This document shows, piece after piece, positions 25,639 through 33,293 of a DNA stretch of 49,244 bases. The first letter of the stretch is position 1. Every line of letters begins with the position of its first letter. A program made the position numbers and the translations under genes. The stretch is from Gemmatimonas sp. (GTDB taxonomy: Bacteria > Gemmatimonadota > Gemmatimonadetes > Gemmatimonadales > Gemmatimonadaceae), in assembly GCA_025361705.1 (NCBI GenBank), contig JANYJW010000066.1, positions 1 through 49,244 on the forward strand, read 5' to 3'. The notes under the pieces were generated by a model that did not search any database, was not told the DNA's origin, and saw only the letters and a list, made by a program, of their open reading frames with translations.

Positions 25639-26550
25639 ATGGCGCAGATCCTGATTCATGAAGTCGGTCCTCGCGACGGCCTGCAGGTCGAGGCGCAGGT
25701 GGTGCCGACCGAGGTCAAGCTCGGCTGGCTCGAACGCCTGATCGGCAGCGGCATCGACATCGTGCAAGTGGGCTCGTTCGTCCACCCGCAGAAAGTGCCG
25801 CAGATGGCGGACACCGACGAGCTGTTCCGCCGACTCACCGCGACCCCGCGCGGCGGCGCGGTATTGTCCGGGCTCGTGCTCAACGAGAAAGGACTCGAGC
25901 GCGGCCTGGCGTGCGGCGTGGAGATGTACTGCATGGGCGTCTCGGCGTCGGCAACGCACAGTCGCAAGAACACCGGCATGGACCCCGCAGACGCCACGCG
26001 CCGCATCATCGAGACGGCGCTCGAGGCCAGGCGCGCCGGTCGCGAGGTGCAGGTGAGCGTGCAAAGCGCGTTCGGGTGCGGCTTCGAAGGCGCGGTGCCC
26101 GAGGAGCGCGTGATGGGCATCGTGGCGGCGTACCTCGACGCTGGGCTCACGGCCATCAGCCTCGCCGACACTGCGGGGCATGCGTATCCGACGCAAGTCG
26201 CGGCCTACGTGCGGCACATCCTCGTCATGGAACCCACGGCGAAGGTGACGGCGCACATCCACAACACCTACGGCGTGGGCATGGCCAACGTCTACGCCGC
26301 GCTCGACGCGGGCGCCTCGTCCATTGAAGCGAGTGTTGGCGGACTCGGCGGCTGCCCGTTTACGAAGGTGGCGGCGGGCAACGTGGCCACCGAGGATTTC
26401 GTGCACGCCCTGCACCGCGCTGGCCAGCGCACGGACATTCAGTTGGACGTGCTTGTCGGGGTGGCGCGCGACGTCGCAGCATTCTTCGGCCGCGAGTTGC
26501 CGGGGTGCGTGCACCGGACCGGCGCGATCACGGCCAAGGCGCCCGCATGA
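25639..26550 (+). CDS. HMG-CoA-lyase family protein, candidate citramalyl-CoA lyase
   Basis: 303 residues, starting 25 nt after the dehydrogenase. A TIM-barrel acyl-CoA lyase: HEVGPRDGLQ (Arg12, Asp13), AHIHNTYG with metal-ligand His206 and His208, and GGLGGCPFTKVAAGNVATED with Cys239 and the downstream Asn/Glu/Asp. Against human HMG-CoA lyase as I remember it, all key residues match except Glu72, which is Gln43 here (IDIVQVGSFVHP). (R)-citramalyl-CoA lyases belong to the same family. Given the neighbouring CoA-transferase and LeuCD-like genes, cleavage or formation of citramalyl-CoA (acetyl-CoA + pyruvate) fits better than leucine breakdown, for which no other genes are present. Confidence 0.88.
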   Translation: MAQILIHEVGPRDGLQVEAQVVPTEVKLGWLERLIGSGIDIVQVGSFVHPQKVPQMADTDELFRRLTATPRGGAVLSGLVLNEKGLERGLACGVEMYCMGVSASATHSRKNTGMDPADATRRIIETALEARRAGREVQVSVQSAFGCGFEGAVPEERVMGIVAAYLDAGLTAISLADTAGHAYPTQVAAYVRHILVMEPTAKVTAHIHNTYGVGMANVYAALDAGASSIEASVGGLGGCPFTKVAAGNVATEDFVHALHRAGQRTDIQLDVLVGVARDVAAFFGRELPGCVHRTGAITAKAPA

Positions 26551-26605
26551 CCCGCGCGTCTGCCGTCCGCTGCCGTACGCTGTTTCACTCCGTCGCTCTC
26601 TGATA

Positions 26606-27805
26606 ATGAGCACACGCATTCTCGAAGGCATCAAGGTCCTCGACCTCACCAACGTCCTCTCCGGACCGTTCACCACGCTGCATCTGGCGCTCCTCGGCGC
26701 CGAGGTGATCAAGGTCGAGAACCCCAAGGATGGCGATCTCGCGCGCAAGCTCGGCATCGTGCCCGCGCTCAACAAGCGGCTGATGGGTACGAGCTTCCTC
26801 GCCCAGAACTGCAACAAGCAATCGATCACGCTGAACACGAAGAGCGCCGAGGGCAAGGCGATCTTCCTGCGCATGGCGAAGGACGCCGACGTCGTGGTGG
26901 AGAATTTTCGACCTGGCGTGATGGACCGCCTGGGCATCGGATACACAGTGCTGTCGGGCATCAACCCGCGGCTGATCTATTGCGCCATATCGGGCTTCGG
27001 GCAGACCGGCCCCGATGCGTTGAATCCCGCATACGACCAGATCATTCAAGGGCTGTCGGGCGAGATGGCCGTGAATGGCGACGAGCGGCTGAACCCGCTG
27101 CGCACCGGCTTTCCGGTGTGCGACACGGTGGGCGGGCTCAACGCGGCGTTCGCCGTGATGGCCGCGCTGTTCCACCGGCAGCGCACGGGCGAAGGACAGT
27201 CCATCGACATCGCGCTGCTCGACAGCATCATGCCGTTGATGGGCTGGGTGGCGGCCAATCTCCTCATCGGCAAGCAGCAACCGGTGCTGATGGGCAACGA
27301 CAACTTCACAGCGGCGCCGAGTGGTACGTTCCGGACAGCGGACGGATTCATCAACATCGCGGCCAACAAGCAGGAGCAGTGGGAAGCGGTGTGCGATGTG
27401 CTGGGCGTCCCCGACCTCAAGCGTGACGCGCGTTTCGAGGAGCGGGACACCCGCAAGAAGCATCGCAAGGAACTCACGCCACTGCTCGAAGCCAGGCTGA
27501 CGGAACAGCCGACCGCGGCGTGGGTGGACGCGTTGAACGCCGCCGATGTGCCAAGCGGCGCGATTCTCGGCCTCGAAGAGGCGCTGCGACAGCCGCAGGT
27601 GCAGCACCGCGAGGTCCTGAAGACGGTGCCGCTGGATGGATTCGGCGACATCGAAGTTTTCGGTCTCACCGCGTTGTTCGACAAGACTCCCGGTACGGTG
27701 GACACGCCGCCGCCGGCACTGGGAGAACACAACGGGGTCATCTACTCCGCGCTGGGAATTTCCGAGGCTGAGCAGGCCGAGTTGAAATCCAAAGGTGTCA
27801 TCTGA
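26606..27805 (+). CDS. CaiB/BaiF-type (class III) CoA-transferase
   Basis: 399 residues from ATG 26606 (MSTRILEGIKVLDLTNVLSG); the longer open frame is an overlap with the lyase gene. Typical family segments: GPFTTLHLALLGAEVIKVENP, DADVVVENFRPGVMDRLGIG and AYDQIIQGLSGEMAVNG with the catalytic Asp144, then GEGQSIDIALLDSI. The class III mechanism passes CoA between carboxylic acids through enzyme-bound anhydrides. Succinyl-CoA:citramalate and succinyl-CoA:itaconate CoA-transferases fall in this family; the position next to an HMG-CoA-lyase homologue suggests it activates that enzyme's substrate. No clear Shine-Dalgarno. Confidence 0.9.
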   Translation: MSTRILEGIKVLDLTNVLSGPFTTLHLALLGAEVIKVENPKDGDLARKLGIVPALNKRLMGTSFLAQNCNKQSITLNTKSAEGKAIFLRMAKDADVVVENFRPGVMDRLGIGYTVLSGINPRLIYCAISGFGQTGPDALNPAYDQIIQGLSGEMAVNGDERLNPLRTGFPVCDTVGGLNAAFAVMAALFHRQRTGEGQSIDIALLDSIMPLMGWVAANLLIGKQQPVLMGNDNFTAAPSGTFRTADGFINIAANKQEQWEAVCDVLGVPDLKRDARFEERDTRKKHRKELTPLLEARLTEQPTAAWVDALNAADVPSGAILGLEEALRQPQVQHREVLKTVPLDGFGDIEVFGLTALFDKTPGTVDTPPPALGEHNGVIYSALGISEAEQAELKSKGVI

Positions 27806-27816
27806 CAGGAGCCATT

Positions 27817-29103
27817 GTGGGAATGACCGTTGCTGAAAAGATCCTCGCGCGCGCTGCGGGCCTGCCGTCGGTGGCCGCTGGCGACGTCGTGGAGCCGAAG
27901 GTGGACCTCGCGATGTCCCACGAAAACGCGGCGCTGGTGATCAACCAGTTTCTCGAAGTGTTCGAGGGCACCGGCCGCGCCCCGAAAGTCTGGGATCCCT
28001 CGCGCGTGGCGGTCATCTTCGATCATCGCGTGCCCGCCGAGTCGCCCAAGACGGCGACGAACCAGAAGAAGATCCGTGAGTTCATCGCCGCCAACGGCAT
28101 CGGAAAGTTCCATGACATCCGCGGCGATGTCGGCGGCATCTGCCACCAGATTCTGCCCGAGTACGGCTACGTACGCCCCGGCTTCGTGGTGGTGGGCACC
28201 GATTCCCACACCACGTCGCATGGAGCGTTGGGCGCGTTCAGCTTCGGAATTGGCGCCACCGAAATGGCGTCGGTGTGGAGCCTCGGGTTTGCCGTGAACA
28301 TCGAGGTGCCCGAGACCATCAAGGTGGTGGTGACGGGCGAGTTCCCCCCGTTCGTGAGCGCCAAGGACCTCATCCTCAAGGTCATCGGCACGCTCACGGC
28401 GCAGGGCGCCAACTACAAGGTGCTCGAGTTCCACGGCGAGACGATTCGCCGGATGAACACCAGTGGACGCATCGCCATCTGCAACATGAGCGTCGAGGCC
28501 GGCGCCACGTCGGGCATCGTGCCCGGGGATGACGAGACCGTGCGCTACCTGCGCGACGAATCGGGCGTGACCGACGCCATCGAGTGCGTGACGCCCGACG
28601 CCGATGCGCACTACGTTCGCACCGTCGAGATTGACGTCTCCACGCTGGCACCGCAGATCGCCTGCCCGCACACGGTGGACAATGTGAAACCGATCAGCGC
28701 GGTGGCCGGCACCAAGGTGCAGCAGATCGTCATTGGCAGCTGCACCAACGGGCGGCTCGACGACCTGGCGATTGCCGCCGCCATCCTGCGTGGCAAGAAG
28801 GTGGCGCAGGGGACGCGCATGCTGGTCTTTCCGGCTTCGGGCCGGATCTTCGCACAGGCCATGGAACAGGGCTACGTGCAGGACTTCATGAAGGCGGGCG
28901 CCGTCGTCATGAACTCGGGGTGCGGACCCTGCCTCGGCGTGCACGAAGGCGCACTGGGCGACAACGAGACCGCGCTCAGCACCACCAATCGCAACTTCAA
29001 GGGACGCATGGGCAACCCGAAGTCCGAGGTCTACCTGTGCAGCCCCGCCGTCGCGGCCGCCTCGGCCATCACGGGCGTCATTACCGATCCGAGAGAGAGC
29101 TAA
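27817..29103 (+). CDS. LeuC-like hydro-lyase large subunit (aconitase superfamily)
   Basis: 428 residues from GTG 27817, 5 nt after AGGAG; ATG 27823 is the alternative. MGMTVAEKILARAAG is the usual start of the archaeal-type, two-subunit isopropylmalate/homoaconitate/2,3-dimethylmalate dehydratases. Cluster ligands: Cys309 (GSCTNGR), Cys369 and Cys372 (SGCGPCLG) for one [4Fe-4S]. Substrate-side motifs GTDSHTTSHGALGAFSFGIG and AICNMSVEAGATSG are intact. Role: reversible dehydration/hydration shifting a hydroxyl between adjacent carbons of a dicarboxylate. No leuA-type synthase is in the cluster, so simple leucine synthesis is unlikely. Confidence 0.9.
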   Translation: MGMTVAEKILARAAGLPSVAAGDVVEPKVDLAMSHENAALVINQFLEVFEGTGRAPKVWDPSRVAVIFDHRVPAESPKTATNQKKIREFIAANGIGKFHDIRGDVGGICHQILPEYGYVRPGFVVVGTDSHTTSHGALGAFSFGIGATEMASVWSLGFAVNIEVPETIKVVVTGEFPPFVSAKDLILKVIGTLTAQGANYKVLEFHGETIRRMNTSGRIAICNMSVEAGATSGIVPGDDETVRYLRDESGVTDAIECVTPDADAHYVRTVEIDVSTLAPQIACPHTVDNVKPISAVAGTKVQQIVIGSCTNGRLDDLAIAAAILRGKKVAQGTRMLVFPASGRIFAQAMEQGYVQDFMKAGAVVMNSGCGPCLGVHEGALGDNETALSTTNRNFKGRMGNPKSEVYLCSPAVAAASAITGVITDPRES

Positions 29104-29105
29104 TC

Positions 29106-29597
29106 ATGGCCAAGGTCATCATCGCACTCGGCAACGACATCAGCACCGACGACATCTATCCTGGGCGCTTCATGGCCACGGTGCTCCCGTCGGAGACGCC
29201 GCAGTTCGCGTTCTCGGATCGCACGGAGTTCAACGCGCGGCTGAAGGCCCGCGAGTTTCCCGCGGGCAGCATCATCGTGGGTGGCGAGAACTTCGGGTGC
29301 GGGTCGAGCCGCGAGCAGGCGTGCTCGACGCTCAAGGGCTACGAAGTCACCGTCGTCGCCAAGTCGATTTCGCGCATCTTCCTGCAGAACAGCATCAACC
29401 TGGGCCTGCGGGTCGTGCTGTGTCCCGGTCTTGAGGCCAGCGAGGGTGACGAACTGGAGATCACCGGGGATCAGGTGCTGAATACCACGACGGGCAAGGC
29501 ATTTGCTCAAGTGCGTATGCCCGCCTCGCGACAGGGCATCATGGATGCCGGCGGGTTGATTCCGTACACGCGCACGTTGCTGAAGGCGCGCGGGTAG
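29106..29597 (+). CDS. LeuD-like hydro-lyase small subunit
   Basis: 163 residues, starting 2 nt after the large subunit stop. The swivelling domain shows GNDISTDDIYPGRFM, then GENFGCGSSREQA with the catalytic Ser, and KSISRIFLQNSINLG. The substrate-specificity loop, YLRT in homoaconitase and YLVY/YLVM in isopropylmalate isomerase as I recall, reads FMAT here (residues 22-25). Ala at the third position removes the Arg that would bind a gamma carboxylate, pointing to a small apolar substituent such as methyl (citramalate/3-methylmalate). Forms the active heterodimer with the protein at 27817. Confidence 0.9.
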   Translation: MAKVIIALGNDISTDDIYPGRFMATVLPSETPQFAFSDRTEFNARLKAREFPAGSIIVGGENFGCGSSREQACSTLKGYEVTVVAKSISRIFLQNSINLGLRVVLCPGLEASEGDELEITGDQVLNTTTGKAFAQVRMPASRQGIMDAGGLIPYTRTLLKARG

Positions 29598-29629
29598 GTT
29601 TCGCCCACGCGCTCCCCCTCAGCCACTCA

Positions 29630-30814
29630 ATGACCACCCGCCTCTACTACACCGACACGTACCTCCGTGCGTTCGACGCCACCGTGGTCGAACGCACCGA
29701 CGATGGCCGTCGCTTGTACCTTGACCGTTCGGCGTTCTATCCCACGTCGGGCGGCCAGCCGCACGACCTCGGCACACTGGGCGGCATCGCAGTCATCGAC
29801 GTGATCGACGAGGACGAACGCGTGGCGCACGTGCTGGCGGCGCCATACGCCGGAACCGACGAAGTGCGCGGCGTCATCGACTGGACACGCCGGTGGGACC
29901 ACGTGCAACAGCATTCGGGACAGCATGTGCTGTCGGGCGTGTGCGAGGAGCTCTTTGGCTGGCCGACGGTGAGCGTGCACTTTGGCGACGCGCTTTGCAC
30001 GCTCGAACTCGGCACACCCGGCGTCTCGCCTGCGCAGCTACGCCGCCTCGAGGAGCGCGCAAACGCCGTGGTGGCGGAGAATCGGCCGGTGCTGGTCACG
30101 TTCGAAGATGCCGCTGCGGTGGCGCCGCGCCTGCGGCGGCCGTCGGGGCGCACGGGCACGCTGCGCATCGTCGCCATTAGCGACTTCGACACGAGCGCGT
30201 GCGGTGGCACGCACGTGCGCGCCACCGGAGAGATCGGCGCCATCCTCCTGCGGCGCGTGGAGAAGATCCGCGAGAACGCACGTGTGGAGTTTGTCTGCGG
30301 CGCACGCGCCGTCTGCCGCGCCCGTACCGACTACGACGCGCTCACGAGCATCGCCACGCGCCTGTCGGCCAGCGTCGATGACGTCGCACCCCTTGTGCAA
30401 GCGCAGGCTGACGAGACGCGCACGCTCGCCGCGGCCAACAAGAAGCTCATCGAGGAAGTCGCGGACCATCGCGCCCGCAGGCAGTGGGACGCCACGGCAC
30501 CGGGTGCTGACGGCGTGCGCCGCCTGCGCGGAGCCGATGGCATGTCGGCCGACGAACTGCGTGCGTACGCGGCCGCGTGCGCCACGCTTCCAGCCACGGT
30601 CTTTGCGGGCACGGTGCGCCACACGCGCACCATCGCGTGCGCCATGTCGCCCGATCTTGCCGCCAACGCCGGCGCGCTGCTCAAGGCCGAACTGCAGAAG
30701 GTGGACGGCAAGGGCGGTGGCTCGCCGCGCACTGCGCAGGGCACGGTGCCGACCGACGCCGCGATCGACGCGGTGCTCGGCGCGCTGCTCGGCGCGCTGC
30801 TCGGCGGCCACTAG
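29630..30814 (+). CDS. Alanyl-tRNA editing protein, AlaX-L type with DHHA1 domain
   Basis: 394 residues. The N-terminal domain resembles the AlaRS beta-barrel (SAFYPTSGGQPHDLG). The editing domain has the zinc motifs HSGQHVLSG (HxxxH, near residue 95) and SACGGTHV (CxxxH, near 190). The C-terminal DHHA1-like part ends with DGKGGGSPRTAQG. Role: hydrolyses Ser- or Gly-mischarged tRNA-Ala in trans. It follows the metabolic cluster after 32 nt on the same strand and may be co-transcribed, though no functional link is evident. The C-terminus has a short Leu/Gly/Ala repeat (LGALLGALLGG). Confidence 0.92.
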   Translation: MTTRLYYTDTYLRAFDATVVERTDDGRRLYLDRSAFYPTSGGQPHDLGTLGGIAVIDVIDEDERVAHVLAAPYAGTDEVRGVIDWTRRWDHVQQHSGQHVLSGVCEELFGWPTVSVHFGDALCTLELGTPGVSPAQLRRLEERANAVVAENRPVLVTFEDAAAVAPRLRRPSGRTGTLRIVAISDFDTSACGGTHVRATGEIGAILLRRVEKIRENARVEFVCGARAVCRARTDYDALTSIATRLSASVDDVAPLVQAQADETRTLAAANKKLIEEVADHRARRQWDATAPGADGVRRLRGADGMSADELRAYAAACATLPATVFAGTVRHTRTIACAMSPDLAANAGALLKAELQKVDGKGGGSPRTAQGTVPTDAAIDAVLGALLGALLGGH

Positions 30815-30861
30815 CCCGAACCTGTCAGGGGTGCACCGTGGCCGGCGCCTACATTCCCCGG

Positions 30862-31518
30862 ATGCGACGGCACCTCCTGATGGCCGCTTTCACGCTCGCC
30901 ATGCTCAACACCTTCTTCGAGGTGCTGGACATGCGCGGGGCGGTGTATGCGCTGAAGCCGTTGGCTACGCTCGCCCTGGTGGCCATCGTCCTGCGCAGCG
31001 GTCGCGTGGGCCCGTACCGTGTGTGGATCGCCGCCGGCCTTACGGCGTCGCTCGCCGGCGACATCCTGCTGATGCTGCCGCAGGACCTGTTTGTTGCCGG
31101 CCTCGTCGCCTTCCTGCTGGCGCACCTGTGCTATATCCGCGCCTTTGCCTCGGACGGTGCGGGGATTCGTGCGTCACTGCTCCCGGCGGTGCCGGTATTC
31201 GCCGCGGCCACGGGCGTGCTGGTCGTCCTGTGGCCGTCGCTCGGCACCATGCGGGCACCCGTCGCGTGTTATGTGACGGTCATCAGCGTGATGTCCTGGC
31301 AGGCCATCGCACGGTGGCGCGTGCGGCGCACGCGCGCGGCGGCGCTGGCCGCGATGGGCAGCCTGTTCTTTCTCGTGTCTGATGCGTCGATCGCCACCCG
31401 CAAGTTCGCCGCACCCTTTGCCGGCGCGACACTCGTGATCATCGCCACGTACTACGCCGCACAGTGGGGGATTGCCCTGTCGGCGCTGCGCGACGAGCGC
31501 GTTACGCCAGCACACTGA
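30862..31518 (+). CDS. YhhN/TMEM86-family membrane protein (lysoplasmalogenase-like)
   Basis: 218 residues from ATG 30862 (MRRHLLMAAFTLAMLNTFFE). Seven or eight predicted membrane helices fill the protein. The conserved Asp of the family is in SLAGDILLMLP (near residue 60), with a second conserved Asp in FFLVSDASIATRKF (near 175), the usual YhhN pattern. Family role: hydrolysis of the vinyl-ether bond of lysoplasmalogens in TMEM86; the bacterial substrate is uncertain. An upstream GTG at 30838 would add eight residues. Confidence 0.85.
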   Translation: MRRHLLMAAFTLAMLNTFFEVLDMRGAVYALKPLATLALVAIVLRSGRVGPYRVWIAAGLTASLAGDILLMLPQDLFVAGLVAFLLAHLCYIRAFASDGAGIRASLLPAVPVFAAATGVLVVLWPSLGTMRAPVACYVTVISVMSWQAIARWRVRRTRAAALAAMGSLFFLVSDASIATRKFAAPFAGATLVIIATYYAAQWGIALSALRDERVTPAH

Positions 31519-31540
31519 ATTCCCGGCGGCCGGTCGAAGG

Positions 31541-33181
31541 CTACTTGCAGCCGCTCGCGAGTCGCCGGGCGTCGGGCGAGCGCGGGAACAGGTCGGCCGC
31601 CGCCTTCGCCTCCACGCACCCGCGTTTGCGTGATGTGCGCGACATCATCAATTGGGCATAGCGCAGGCGGGCACGGAACGATCCCGGATCGAGCGCCACG
31701 GCGCGCGCCAACTGGCCTTCGCTGTACGCCGCCATCGACGCGATCTTGAGCGCGCTGTGTTCCGCGGCGGCCAGGCCCAGGACGAGCACGGCCACGGCGA
31801 GCAGCGCGCGACGGCCGCGCCCCATCGCCGACGCGGCGCTCATCGGCGCGGCGCTCATCGACGCCGCGCTCATCGACGCGGCGCTCATCGGCGCGGCAGG
31901 CAGGAGCGCGCCCACGGCCGCCCAGAATACGAGCGTCGGCGTCGCAAGCAGCAGGACGGCGTCAAAGGCTCCTTCCGCGGCGATCACCACCACCACCGCC
32001 GTTCCCGCCAGTGCGCGCAGACGTTCGTCGAGCGGGGCGTCCGTGCGCGCCCACCCCATCAAGCCGACGAGGGCGAGCCCGCCCAGCAGCGTCGTCCATG
32101 CCACGAAGGCCGGAAGCCCACGTTCCGACAGCATCGCCATCCAGTCGCTCGACGGCCACGGATTGGCAGTCATGCCCGTTTCCTGGCTGAGCGACGGATC
32201 ATTGGGCGGCGCAATGCCCGGATACTCCACCGCCCAGTTGCCAGTGCCCACACCGAGCACGGGATGCCTGAACGCCAGCCGTACCGAGTTGGCGTACTGG
32301 CGCAGGCGGCCACGTCCGCTGCCCTCGCGATAATTCACGAGGCCCTTGGCCGACTCGAGGTACGGATTGTCGCTGCGCCAGTCGAGTGAGTTGGGAATGG
32401 CAATAGCTCCCGCGCCGCCAGCGAGTGCCCCCAGGGCCAGAAGCACCAGCCCGCGCCGCGCCGCGGCATCGCGCCACATGTCACCGCGCCGCCAGAGGAG
32501 CGCCACGGCCACCACCACCACGCAGCAGACGAGCGCCAGCCAGGCGGCGCGGGTGCGAGAGAGCACCAGCGCGGCCGCGTTGATTCCCAAGCCCGCAGCG
32601 GCGACGAATGCCCCCGATGGCCGGCGCGCCGTCAGCGCCAGGTAGCCCAACAGCGGCATGCCCGCGGCCGCGAGATGCGCCATGAAGTTCCGGTTGCCGA
32701 ACGTGCCGCCCGGTGCACGACTCAGCGACGCGAGGTCGCTCGACACGCCGTACGCCTGCGCAAGCGCCGTGGCAGCGCCAAGCACGCTGACCACGGCGAG
32801 GCCGCGCAGCAGCAGGTCGCGCGCGCCATGCGCCGAGGCGGCGCGCGCGGCCCACCACGTGAACGCGGCGCTCACGCTGATGGCGAGCGCGCGCAGGGCG
32901 AGCCATTCGTTGGGCGCAAAGAACGCCGACAGCGCCGAGCAGGTCAGGAAGACGGCGAACGCGCGATCGAGCCAGGTGCGGGCCACCGTCGCGCCGCCGG
33001 CAATCACCAGCACGAGCGCCAACGCGGCGCCCACGTGCAACGCCAGTTCCTTGGGCACCATGAACCGGTCGAGGTCGAACGACCGGTACGGGAGCGCCAC
33101 CAGGGTCGCGACGGCGCCAAACACCACCAGCGACCATCCGCTGGCGGTGCACGTCCGATGGGAAGCGACCGGGGAAGTCAC
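31541..33181 (-). CDS. O-antigen-ligase/Wzy-like polytopic membrane protein
   Basis: 546 residues from GTG 33181. The open frame continues to an ATG at 33295, but codons there have low GC at third positions and that ATG would overlap the start of the divergent gene, so the start is uncertain. About ten to twelve membrane helices. The O-antigen-ligase-like core has GGTFGNRNFMAHLAAAGMP, SRTRAAWLALV and RHPVLGVGTGNWAVEYP, followed by a long periplasmic loop. The C-terminus is soluble and TPR-like (GQLARAVALDPGSFRARLRYAQ). Role inferred: ligation or polymerisation of a surface glycan. A Met-Ser-Ala-Ala repeat lies before the last membrane helix. Confidence 0.8.
   Translation of the reverse strand: MTSPVASHRTCTASGWSLVVFGAVATLVALPYRSFDLDRFMVPKELALHVGAALALVLVIAGGATVARTWLDRAFAVFLTCSALSAFFAPNEWLALRALAISVSAAFTWWAARAASAHGARDLLLRGLAVVSVLGAATALAQAYGVSSDLASLSRAPGGTFGNRNFMAHLAAAGMPLLGYLALTARRPSGAFVAAAGLGINAAALVLSRTRAAWLALVCCVVVVAVALLWRRGDMWRDAAARRGLVLLALGALAGGAGAIAIPNSLDWRSDNPYLESAKGLVNYREGSGRGRLRQYANSVRLAFRHPVLGVGTGNWAVEYPGIAPPNDPSLSQETGMTANPWPSSDWMAMLSERGLPAFVAWTTLLGGLALVGLMGWARTDAPLDERLRALAGTAVVVVIAAEGAFDAVLLLATPTLVFWAAVGALLPAAPMSAASMSAASMSAAPMSAASAMGRGRRALLAVAVLVLGLAAAEHSALKIASMAAYSEGQLARAVALDPGSFRARLRYAQLMMSRTSRKRGCVEAKAAADLFPRSPDARRLASGCK
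31836..31895. repeat. Four 15-bp tandem repeats within the O-antigen-ligase-like gene
   Basis: Units starting GCGCTCATCG at 31836, 31851, 31866 and 31881, in frame with the minus-strand gene, where they encode four copies of a five-residue unit MSAA[S/P]. Likely prone to copy-number change without frameshift. Confidence 0.85.
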
Positions 33182-33293
33182 GCCGATAGAGGTAATGGAC
33201 TCGAGGGCGCACCGAAAGGGCCGCCGCACTCTTGCGGCGACACCGGCACCGGGAGACGTTCCGCCAGTCCCTTCGCCTACGCCTCCGTCATTC

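Noticed and set aside
25639..26550. Leucine catabolism HMG-CoA lyase
   Set aside because: No isovaleryl-CoA dehydrogenase, methylcrotonyl-CoA carboxylase or methylglutaconyl-CoA hydratase gene is nearby, and the active-site Glu is replaced by Gln.
24495..29597. Leucine biosynthesis operon (leuB, leuC, leuD)
   Set aside because: No isopropylmalate synthase is present; the dehydrogenase has the NADP-type Lys-Tyr pair; the genes are interleaved with an acyl-CoA lyase and a CoA-transferase, which leucine synthesis does not need.
31652..32389. Plus-strand ORF of 245 aa opposite the O-antigen-ligase-like gene
   Set aside because: Low-complexity Arg/His-rich translation typical of an antisense shadow in GC-rich DNA; the minus-strand frame has membrane helices and family motifs.
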